Shown: one piece after another, positions 1-5,528 of the stretch
Numbering within the stretch: position 1 is the first letter of the stretch
How the letters are laid out: each line of letters starts with the position of its first letter
DNA from: an uncultured bacterium
GTDB taxonomy: Bacteria; Bacillota; Clostridia; Christensenellales; Borkfalkiaceae
Length of the DNA: 7,814 nucleotides
Assembly: GCA_934871445.1 (NCBI GenBank)
Contig: CAKXBD010000099.1
Location: 1 to 7,814, forward strand
Direction of reading: 5' to 3'
Notes under the pieces: model-generated
Databases searched by the model: none
Told to the model about the DNA's origin: nothing
The model's input: only the letters and a program-made list of their open reading frames with translations
Program-made: the position numbers and the translations under genes

Positions 1-427
1 GGGTAGACATGACATTCTGCTGATAATCGTCGGGATCTATCGTTTCCTTGGTAAAGAAGCTCTCGTCGATGGGAACGATGTAGTCGTTCACCGCATAGTT
101 TTTGACGAGCTGACTGTGGATAATCGCAAGATCCGGCCCGTTATTGGGAATATTATTTTTAAGATTGTTGTAATGCGTGTCGCGTACGTCCGAATGGTGG
201 TCTATATGAATTTGCCCCTCGTATTCTTGATTGAACTTCGTGATCATGCGTTCAAACACTGTTAAATCGGCTCCCGTGATGGGTGTCCAAAGTTTGAGGG
301 ATACGGTACCTCCCGAAGCGGAATCGTCACCGTCATCTCCTCCTCCGCCTCCGCAGGCAGCGAAGCCCAACGACATGGTCCCTGCCAACAAAACGGAAAT
401 TAAACCTGTCAAAAATTTCTTTTTCAT
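1..427 (-). CDS. ABC-transporter sugar-binding lipoprotein, N-terminal part (cut by window edge)
   Basis: The first 142 codons of a solute-binding protein are visible; the rest lies left of the window. The signal peptide begins MKKKFLTGLISVLLAG and ends in G-F-A-A-C, with lipidation expected on C25. The -3 residue is Phe rather than the usual Leu/Val/Ile. A Gly/Asp/Ser-rich linker (GGGGDDGDDSASGG) follows, then a family-1 (MalE-like) fold start: 'VSLKLWTPITG', 'FNQEYEG', and 'NNGPDLAIIH', which matches the GPDL(A/V) strand typical of sugar-binding proteins. The protein would sit outside the membrane and deliver sugar or oligosaccharide to an ABC importer. The start is supported by AGAGAGG 8 nt upstream. 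It follows the GH43 gene by 87 nt in the same direction with a hairpin between, so it is likely the third gene of the lipoprotein operon. An arabino-oligosaccharide ligand is inferred only from the neighbours. Family assignment is firm; ligand is not. Confidence 0.85.
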   Translation of the reverse strand, partial: MKKKFLTGLISVLLAGTMSLGFAACGGGGGDDGDDSASGGTVSLKLWTPITGADLTVFERMITKFNQEYEGQIHIDHHSDVRDTHYNNLKNNIPNNGPDLAIIHSQLVKNYAVNDYIVPIDESFFTKETIDPDDYQQNVMST

Positions 428-468
428 AAAATAAACCTCTCTGTCTATAAATTTGATAGCGCACTTTC

Positions 469-494
469 TTCCGCGGCAGGAATCCGCCGCGGAA
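469..494 (-). other. Intercistronic stem-loop between GH43 and solute-binding genes
   Basis: Perfect 9-bp arms TTCCGCGGC / GCCGCGGAA enclose an 8-nt loop, 20 nt past the GH43 stop. On the minus-strand transcript the 3' arm is followed by GAAAGTGC, not a U-run, so it does not look like an intrinsic terminator for the operon. A stable hairpin here could protect the upstream mRNA or set different levels of GH43 and binding protein; that role is inferred. The plus strand has AAAATTTTT after the stem, but no plus-strand gene precedes it. Confidence 0.6.
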
Positions 495-514
495 AATTTT
501 TCGGATTTCAGATA

Positions 515-1648
515 CTATTTAATGACGGGAACCGGCATTCCGCTCTTGCCCGCGATTTTATCCTTGGTCTGAGGGAAGTCCCCGTCCCATTCCAACTTAT
601 CTATGAGCAACGATCTGCGATTGGAATTTCCGTAAGTGCCCGGTTCTTCCGTATCAAATCCGTGATAAACGATATACCAATTCCCCGCGTCGTCCTGAAT
701 GACGGCATTATGCCCGACTCCGACGAAATCATCGCTCGCCTGCAAAACGATTGCCCCGCGGTTTTCTCCGAGCATATCCCGGCCTTCGTCATCAATGTAC
801 GGGCCGAGCGGTTGCTTCGATCTCGCCACGCGCACATGATAAGTGGAATTCAAGCCCTCACAGCAGGAACCGCTGGATACAAACATATAATAATATCCGT
901 CTTTATACACGATATAGGGCGCCTCATACGTGGCAATGTTGAACGCCGTACTCGTATCCAGTCCCGCGACGAGCGTCTTGTTCGCCTTCGCGTTTTCTAA
1001 ACCGCCTTCCAATCCCAATCCGTCATCCGTCAACCGCACTCCGTACAGCCCGCGGAAACTACCCCAAATCATGTAGTAATTTCCTTCCTGATCGGGAAAC
1101 ACGGCAGGATCGATGGAATTGTTCACGCCGATTTCGCTGGACTTGAACAATTTTCCCTGATCCGTCCAAGGGCCCAAAGGATGAGGCGCGGTCGCTATAC
1201 CGATTCCGGGATCGGGATCTCCCCATACAGACAGAGCATAATACATAACGAACGTATCCCCGATTTTTACGACGTCGGGAGCCCAGACATTTGCGCCGTA
1301 GGTACCCCAATCGGGCTTTTCCCGTGCGGTGAACGCGGCATTTTTGAAATACCAATGCACGAGGTCATCCGATTCGAGAATGGGTACGATCTGCTTATTC
1401 GATATATTTTCGAGCGGATCGTCGCTCGGCTTCCACTGCCCGTAGTCTTCCGTCGCATAAGCGTAATATTTGCCCTCGTATTCGATGATGCAAGGATCGG
1501 CAAATACCGGTTCGTAGACGGGATTATCGTACTCCGTCTGCGTATTTCCCGAGCTTTCGGAGCTTTGGGAAGGTGCGCTTTCGCCGCACCCCCCGAAGCT
1601 CGCCGCCAACATGATAACTGTCAGCAATATACCAACTATTTTTTTCAT
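515..1648 (-). CDS. GH43 lipoprotein, endo-1,5-alpha-L-arabinanase-like
   Basis: A 377-residue secreted glycoside hydrolase of family 43, predicted to cut alpha-1,5-linked arabinan outside the cell. The signal peptide (residues 1-20) ends F-G-G-C with C21 as lipid anchor, followed by a Ser/Gln-rich linker. The five-bladed propeller spans about 45-377. The expected catalytic residues are visible: base D51 in 'FADPC', pKa-setting D180 in 'SIDPAVF' and acid E242 in 'YEAPY'. Also seen are 'VWAPDV' (121-126), 'SCCEGLNSTYHVRVARS' (261-277) and 'GVGHNAV' with H313. The CC-x-G-x-NSTY block followed by 'LGPYIDDEG' is typical of arabinan endo-1,5-arabinosidases rather than xylosidases. Start at 1648 is preferred over an in-frame ATG at 1672, because AAAAGGA lies 9 nt before it and the signal peptide then begins MKK. 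It starts 29 nt after the upstream modular lipoprotein gene ends, so the two are almost certainly one operon. Other GH43 activities (exo-arabinanase, arabinofuranosidase) cannot be excluded. Confidence 0.88.
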   Translation of the reverse strand: MKKIVGILLTVIMLAASFGGCGESAPSQSSESSGNTQTEYDNPVYEPVFADPCIIEYEGKYYAYATEDYGQWKPSDDPLENISNKQIVPILESDDLVHWYFKNAAFTAREKPDWGTYGANVWAPDVVKIGDTFVMYYALSVWGDPDPGIGIATAPHPLGPWTDQGKLFKSSEIGVNNSIDPAVFPDQEGNYYMIWGSFRGLYGVRLTDDGLGLEGGLENAKANKTLVAGLDTSTAFNIATYEAPYIVYKDGYYYMFVSSGSCCEGLNSTYHVRVARSKQPLGPYIDDEGRDMLGENRGAIVLQASDDFVGVGHNAVIQDDAGNWYIVYHGFDTEEPGTYGNSNRRSLLIDKLEWDGDFPQTKDKIAGKSGMPVPVIK

Positions 1649-1677
1649 TGTTATGCGTCCTTTTTTCCGCATCGGCG

Positions 1678-3708
1678 TTAAGCGTCCGCCGAAACTTCCA
1701 CGATCTCGAACTGGTAAATTTTGACCGTGGAACCCTTGATTCCGCTGCCGCCGAGCAACATTCCAACTCGCGTTCCGCTCGCAGCTTCATCGAACGAAAA
1801 TTCAAATTCAAACGTCTTTACTTCTTCGGTCAATGCAAATGTCGTATTTTTACCCTTAGAGGAATCCTGATTCGGATTGATTTCCACCTTGATATTTCTG
1901 TCTACCGTGGACGACGCTTTCACAATCAATTTATAGGTCTTGCCCGCTTCAAACTGTTTTCCGTCCTGGCGAAGCTGAATATTCCAATCGGCGCCCGTAT
2001 CCTCTGCAAAAGTCGTGGAAACATACGTGCCGTTATCGTCCGAGCCTTTTACGAATGAAGAACCTTCCGAGCCCCAATGTCTCATGCCGTATTCAAAGTC
2101 AGAGTTCTTCAACTGCCAGCCCTCGTATTGCGTCGTATCGGGGTCGAGCGTAATTTCCGCATAATCGATCCAAATGACGCTTCCGTTGTTTTCCGATCCT
2201 CCTCCGCCGAGCAGGAAACGGAAGCCCGTCGTGTTATTGGGCGCGGAATAATAAATTTCCGTTACGGTATATTCCGTGGTCAGATTGATTGCATAAGAAT
2301 AATTGGTTCCCGCGTTAAGTTCGAGATTGATTGAACGGTTGCGGCTCGCCTTTGCGCGGATTTTGATGATATAATTGGTGTTCTTTTCCATGGAGACGTC
2401 TTGGCGGAACTGAATATGCCATCCGTCGGTCGAAGGATTTTCAATGGTGATTTTTGCCGCACCTTCTTTTTCATCGCCTTCTACCCATTCAAACGTCGCT
2501 TTGCCGGGATTTTGTGCGTTGACGTCCTGAGTCCAATATTTGATATCGTTGTCGAACGTCCCGTTGCTCAAACTGTAAGGATGTTCCTTCTGCAAACGCA
2601 CTTTGATCGAACGATAACCGATAGCCGAAGGCCCGTTTTCGTTTTCGACCACATAAGCAAGGGTATAGTTTGTACCCTCCATGATTTGTTCGGAAACCTG
2701 TCCCATCACGGTGATCCGATCGGTGAGATCGGTATCTCCGCTCTTCGCCGTCACACCCGCCTTAGGATTTGCTATAAACTCTTTAAGCTCTTCGGATTCC
2801 GCATAATACGTAACGCTGTCGAGCCCTTCAAACGTCACCTCGCCGCATCTTTGCACTTTTTCGATCTTGATGCTGTTAATGGTCACGTCATAGGCTTTTG
2901 TCGTATCCTCTTCCAAAATATATCCGAAATAAAGCACCGCTTTGGCATTGGTATAATCTTTATCCGCCGTATAGTAGCTGACATAATCCGCATATTCGGA
3001 GCTCAACTTATAAGGCGTAAGCCCCTGCATCATCGAATAGTTCGTGGAAGGATTTTCAAAACCGAAAGAAACGGATTTTCCGCTATCGGACTTGGCGTTG
3101 ACGGTAATTTTATAGGTCTCTCCTTCAAGCAGGTTGACGGAAGACATATATTGCAGCGAATACCACGCATTCCCCAAGCCCGTGATGTTGAACTTCGGCT
3201 TTTTCACCCCGTTTTCCGTCACTTTTTCCATCGTCGCGCTTCCGCCCGGAACATCGAGCTGCCAGCCGTAAAATCCTTCGTTGCTCTCCACGGCAAAATC
3301 TCCGTTAGAAAGATTGTACTGCTGTTCTACCGTCACCTCTCGGGATTCAAAATCCTTTACTCCGTCATCGACGGCCATGTAATAAACGGTATAAACGCCC
3401 GTAATATGATAATCGAAATCGTCATAATCGTCATATATACCCAATTCGGTCAATTCGGCTTCATTTTCGTCAAGAGTGAGTACCGTGACCGACGATGAAA
3501 TATCCTCTCCCGCCGCATTTGTGACTTTAACGCCGTCCAATAAATCAAACGGAGTTCCCGCCACTACTGTTGCGTCGGTCATTCCCGACCAGGTGAACTC
3601 GGAATTTTCTTCGCTGTCGTTAGTCTTCTCGCCGCATCCGGCAAGAACACCCGCTGCCAAACACAGCGTGAGCACGGAAGAACATACGAATTTCAGTGTC
3701 TTTTTCAT
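1678..3708 (-). CDS. Modular carbohydrate-binding surface lipoprotein without a catalytic domain
   Basis: A 676-residue lipoprotein. The signal peptide ends in a canonical L-A-G-C lipobox with C25, followed by a polar acidic linker. Apparent modules are: Ig-like/DUF5011-like domain about 40-128 ('VVAGTPFDLLDGVKVTN', 'GVYTVYYMAVDDG'); CBM4/9-like jelly roll about 132-284 ('LSNGDF...GWQLDV'); second Ig-like region about 290-372; second CBM about 379-520 ('LSNGTFDNDIKYWTQ', 'WHIQFRQD'); third CBM about 534-672 ('NSDFEYGMRHW', 'WNIQLRQD'). The last two CBMs share W-x-I-Q-x-R-Q-D and LLGG motifs and look like a duplication. I see no catalytic domain, sortase motif, S-layer repeat or membrane segment beyond the signal. 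The start at 3708 is set by AGGAGG 5 nt upstream; an upstream in-frame ATG at 3726 lies before that site and is unlikely. It is the first gene of the lipoprotein operon. A role in holding polysaccharide at the surface for the GH43 enzyme is inferred from modules and context. Confidence 0.8.
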   Translation of the reverse strand: MKKTLKFVCSSVLTLCLAAGVLAGCGEKTNDSEENSEFTWSGMTDATVVAGTPFDLLDGVKVTNAAGEDISSSVTVLTLDENEAELTELGIYDDYDDFDYHITGVYTVYYMAVDDGVKDFESREVTVEQQYNLSNGDFAVESNEGFYGWQLDVPGGSATMEKVTENGVKKPKFNITGLGNAWYSLQYMSSVNLLEGETYKITVNAKSDSGKSVSFGFENPSTNYSMMQGLTPYKLSSEYADYVSYYTADKDYTNAKAVLYFGYILEEDTTKAYDVTINSIKIEKVQRCGEVTFEGLDSVTYYAESEELKEFIANPKAGVTAKSGDTDLTDRITVMGQVSEQIMEGTNYTLAYVVENENGPSAIGYRSIKVRLQKEHPYSLSNGTFDNDIKYWTQDVNAQNPGKATFEWVEGDEKEGAAKITIENPSTDGWHIQFRQDVSMEKNTNYIIKIRAKASRNRSINLELNAGTNYSYAINLTTEYTVTEIYYSAPNNTTGFRFLLGGGGSENNGSVIWIDYAEITLDPDTTQYEGWQLKNSDFEYGMRHWGSEGSSFVKGSDDNGTYVSTTFAEDTGADWNIQLRQDGKQFEAGKTYKLIVKASSTVDRNIKVEINPNQDSSKGKNTTFALTEEVKTFEFEFSFDEAASGTRVGMLLGGSGIKGSTVKIYQFEIVEVSADA

Positions 3709-3713
3709 AATTG

Positions 3714-3719
3714 CCTCCT
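3714..3719 (-). promoter_or_regulatory. Ribosome-binding site fixing the start of the modular lipoprotein
   Basis: AGGAGG with a 5-nt spacer to the ATG at 3708. It lies inside the reading frame of the alternative ATG at 3726, which decides in favour of the shorter protein beginning MKKTLKF with a standard signal peptide. Confidence 0.75.
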
Positions 3720-3832
3720 GAATCATAGTTTTTTATTTATTTGGAATTTTCATTCCTTTTTCACTAAAATTTGTGTTCCCGACCAAAGGAACTACAAGGT
3801 TACGAACTTACATAAAAATATTTTCATACTAA

Positions 3833-3841
3833 ATCATACCA
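3833..3841 (-). promoter_or_regulatory. Candidate extended -10 promoter for the lipoprotein operon
   Basis: On the minus strand TGG-TATGAT forms an extended -10 element (TGN plus a -10 with one mismatch to TATAAT), about 125 nt ahead of the first lipoprotein start. No good -35 lies 16-18 bp upstream, so this is a weak call. The araD-like promoter has the similar string ATGGTATAAT. Between here and the gene the only clear structure is a small hairpin, GGAAT-GAAA-ATTCC, at 3743-3756. Confidence 0.35.
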
Positions 3842-3968
3842 TTTTTCCCGTTCCTCCTCGTTTTTCGATTTTTATATCCACCCTTTCACTTCTTTGTATT
3901 ATCTTTCGTCTCACCTTCCCGAAAAACCGTATTTTTTCTGTCTCCCGCGGCGATTGCCCGATAAGTTT

Positions 3969-4000
3969 TTTTGTTAATTCAAAACCTTGAATTAACAAAA
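3969..4000. repeat. AT-rich perfect inverted repeat, 14-bp arms
   Basis: Arms TTTTGTTAATTCAA (3969-3982) and TTGAATTAACAAAA (3987-4000) are perfect complements around AACC. Neither strand has a T-run directly after the stem, so it does not look like a terminator. It lies between the lacI stop and the lipoprotein operon and shares its last four bases with the next palindrome. It may be a regulator-binding site or an mRNA hairpin. Confidence 0.7.
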
Positions 4001-4014
4001 GACCTAGGTCTTTT
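3997..4014. repeat. Perfect 18-bp palindrome AAAAGACCTAGGTCTTTT
   Basis: An uninterrupted 18-bp palindrome centred on CCTAGG, overlapping the neighbouring AT-rich inverted repeat by four bases and lying 27 bp from the LacI-type operator. Perfect symmetry with no spacer is more typical of a dimer-binding DNA site than of an RNA hairpin. As RNA it could only form a 7-bp stem with a CUAG loop followed by GUUAAUU, a poor terminator. The cognate protein is unknown. Confidence 0.65.
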
Positions 4015-4041
4015 CTGAGTTATAAAATTTTATTTTTTGTA

Positions 4042-4057
4042 CCGTTATCGTTAACGG
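4042..4057. promoter_or_regulatory. LacI-family operator (copy 1), upstream of lipoprotein operon
   Basis: CCGTTATCGTTAACGG has 6-bp inverted arms CCGTTA/TAACGG around TCGT, with the central CG step typical of LacI-family operators. Fourteen bases (GTTATCGTTAACGG) recur exactly in the lacI leader at 5159-5172. It sits 47 bp after the lacI stop and about 330 bp ahead of the first lipoprotein gene, so it most likely lets the local repressor control the operon. Confidence 0.65.
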
Positions 4058-4103
4058 AATAAAATAGAAATATTAAGAATGATAAAAAATTCTTTTATGA
4101 AAT

Positions 4104-5075
4104 TCAGGATATAAAATTTTCGTCTAAATATACGTCGAAAGTATCCGTCACTCGGGGTTCTCGTCCCTTTTCTATGCGGGAAACGAGAACATTTACGGCC
4201 CGTTCGGCCATCGCGCGTTTATCCGTTCCGACGGAAACGAGGCGACGGGGAATCCGTATTTCTTTTTGAATATCGTCGAAGCCGATAACCTGTATATTTT
4301 CAATCCCCGCTCTTTCCAAACGATAAACGATGTCAAACGCGATCATATCGCTGAAACAAAAGAACGAATCGGGTCTCGTTTCCGGATTTTCAAACAGCGC
4401 GAAAAATTTTTCCTCGAAATTGTCCATGGAATCCAAGAGAACGGGGGACGGCGCACCCACGTTTTCAAATTCTTTTTTGAAGCCCATAAAACGGTCGTAT
4501 GTACAGGAGGCTGTTCCTACACTCACGTAAACGGAACGCTTACACCCCTTTTCGAGAAAACGCCGCGCAGCCAATCTGCCTCCCTTTTCGTCATCCATAC
4601 AAATATAATCGATCGATTTGACGTCTGTCCGTCTGCCGAAAAGAAGTATCGGTACGACAAAACTATCCAGCATTTCCGTCACTTCTTCGGCGGGTTCGAG
4701 AAAACTGATAATTCCCGCGACATTGTGCGATACCGCAAACTCGTAATCCGACCGGTCAAGTCGGTGTTTGGTCACGGACATCATCAAAATAGAATAATCC
4801 CGTTCCCTGAAACACGCTTGCAAATAATCAATCATAATAGAGAAATATACATTGACGAGATGATCATAGATGATAACGATCAGCTTACTGTTCCCGCAAC
4901 GGAGCGAACTCGCCGAATTGTTTTTCACATAGTTCAACTCCGTAGCAACTTTCAGTACCTTCTCCCTCGTTTCTGCCGAAACTTCGGGGGCATTACGAAT
5001 TGCTCGAGATACCGTTTGCGGCGTTACATTCGCTGCACGCGCTACATCTCTCATGGTCACTCTCATCTTTTTCAT
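4104..5075 (-). CDS. LacI-family transcriptional repressor
   Basis: A 323-residue regulator of normal LacI/GalR length. The N-terminal helix-turn-helix covers about 8-27 ('MRDVARAANVTPQTVSRAI'). The hinge 'NNSASSLRCG' (52-61) carries the Leu (L58) that, in this family, inserts into the central CG of the operator. The sugar-binding core follows (63-323), with 'MDDEKGG' (160-166), 'RFMGF' (195-199) and 'VIGFDDI' (263-269). The start at 5075 gives the usual family N-terminus and has AAAGGTG 9 nt upstream. An in-frame ATG at 5120 would add 15 unusual residues, and its AGGGAGGG touches the start codon. Matching operators lie in its leader and just after its stop, suggesting autoregulation and control of the adjacent arabinan lipoprotein operon. 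The effector is unknown; an arabinose-derived sugar is a guess. It is not the AraR type with a GntR DNA-binding domain. Confidence 0.9.
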   Translation of the reverse strand: MKKMRVTMRDVARAANVTPQTVSRAIRNAPEVSAETREKVLKVATELNYVKNNSASSLRCGNSKLIVIIYDHLVNVYFSIMIDYLQACFRERDYSILMMSVTKHRLDRSDYEFAVSHNVAGIISFLEPAEEVTEMLDSFVVPILLFGRRTDVKSIDYICMDDEKGGRLAARRFLEKGCKRSVYVSVGTASCTYDRFMGFKKEFENVGAPSPVLLDSMDNFEEKFFALFENPETRPDSFFCFSDMIAFDIVYRLERAGIENIQVIGFDDIQKEIRIPRRLVSVGTDKRAMAERAVNVLVSRIEKGREPRVTDTFDVYLDENFIS

Positions 5076-5084
5076 GTTCCACTG

Positions 5085-5091
5085 CACCTTT
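5085..5091 (-). promoter_or_regulatory. Ribosome-binding site deciding the lacI start
   Basis: AAAGGTG with a 9-nt spacer to the ATG at 5075. The competing ATG at 5120 has a purine-rich AGGGAGGG placed only about 0-1 nt away, too close for normal initiation. Confidence 0.5.
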
Positions 5092-5156
5092 GACGGCTCC
5101 TGCCGCCCTATTTCTTTCATCCCTCCCTTATCTCATTAATTCATTGATTTTTGCGA

Positions 5157-5172
5157 TTGTTATCGTTAACGG
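5157..5172. promoter_or_regulatory. LacI-family operator (copy 2), in the lacI leader
   Basis: TTGTTATCGTTAACGG shares GTTATCGTTAACGG with the site at 4044-4057; the inner arms are GTTA/TAAC around TCGT with a central CG. It lies 81 bp before the lacI start and about 130 bp downstream of the -10 box at 5304-5309, so it could act as a roadblock or in DNA looping with the other copy about 1.1 kb away. Confidence 0.65.
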
Positions 5173-5303
5173 CTCGTAATTTTTTACCCGAATCTACACT
5201 TATGGTCGATCGGGTCTTTACGTTCTGCTCTTTGAGCCGTTCACAAATCATCTGCAAACTTTTTTCTCTAAGCCAAACAACAATTCTTTTGTATTGCGAT
5301 TTT

Positions 5304-5332
5304 ATCTTATCACTAACTTTTTGAATTGTCAA
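5304..5332 (-). promoter_or_regulatory. Sigma-A-type promoter of lacI
   Basis: On the minus strand, consensus -35 TTGACA (5327-5332), a 17-bp spacer and -10 TAAGAT (5304-5309, one mismatch to TATAAT). Transcription would begin near 5297, leaving a leader of roughly 220 nt before the lacI start, within which the second operator lies. I see no well-supported gene in this leader. Confidence 0.75.
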
Positions 5333-5335
5333 CCA

Positions 5336-5363
5336 CTTTCACGCAATTTTCACACAGTTTTCA
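5336..5363 (-). repeat. Three TGAAAR direct repeats at 11-bp period, upstream of the lacI -35
   Basis: On the minus strand TGAAAA (5358-5363), TGAAAA (5347-5352) and TGAAAG (5336-5341) follow each other at exactly 11 bp, ending 4 bp before the -35 box, whose TGACAA is a further 10 bp along. Repeats phased with the helix next to a promoter suit a tandem-binding regulator, such as an OmpR/PhoB-type response regulator. The regulator itself is not in the window. Confidence 0.5.
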
Positions 5364-5450
5364 TTTTTTGATTTACCCGTTACCGATCCTCTTTAATCGC
5401 CGATTGTGCTCCTTTATGCTTACTTATGTACAGTATTCTGTATTCTTTAT

Positions 5451-5484
5451 AAAAAAGGCAGGCGAAAAATTTCGCCTGCCTTTT
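5451..5484 (-). terminator. Intrinsic terminator of the araD-like gene
   Basis: Arms AAAAGGCAGGCGAAA (5453-5467) and TTTCGCCTGCCTTTT (5470-5484) pair perfectly, with an 8-bp GC-rich core. On the minus strand the stem ends in TTTTTTAT, 45 nt after the gene stop. The flanking A- and T-runs make it likely to work in both directions. Confidence 0.9.
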
Positions 5485-5528
5485 CTGCTCTATCCTTCAA
5501 ATTTTATTTACAATGGACACTTTATCCT

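Noticed and set aside
231..434. A 67-codon plus-strand frame with a Pro-rich stretch.
   Set aside because: It is the complement of the Gly-rich linker and signal peptide of the solute-binding protein.
469..500. The GC-rich hairpin as an intrinsic terminator for the lipoprotein operon.
   Set aside because: The T-run lies on the wrong side for minus-strand transcription and the next gene follows closely in the same direction.
2401..3498. A 365-codon open frame on the plus strand opposite the modular lipoprotein gene.
   Set aside because: It is wholly antisense to a gene with a clear signal peptide, modules and ribosome-binding site; its protein has no recognisable domain and is rich in Arg, Ile, His and Phe as expected of a shadow frame.
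4266..5093. A 275-codon open frame on the plus strand opposite lacI.
   Set aside because: Antisense to an unmistakable LacI protein and with no recognisable domain in its own translation.
5076..5120. A longer LacI start at 5120.
   Set aside because: Its purine-rich AGGGAGGG lies against the ATG, and the 15 extra residues are foreign to the family, whose members begin close to the helix-turn-helix.
5141..5251. A 36-residue frame in the lacI leader, minus strand, as a possible leader peptide.
   Set aside because: No ribosome-binding site precedes its ATG and the translation shows no run of regulatory codons or known motif.
5429..5442. Small inverted repeat TACAG-TATT-CTGTA beyond the araD-like terminator.
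   Set aside because: Arms are only 5 bp in AT-rich sequence with no promoter beside it; chance is a sufficient explanation.
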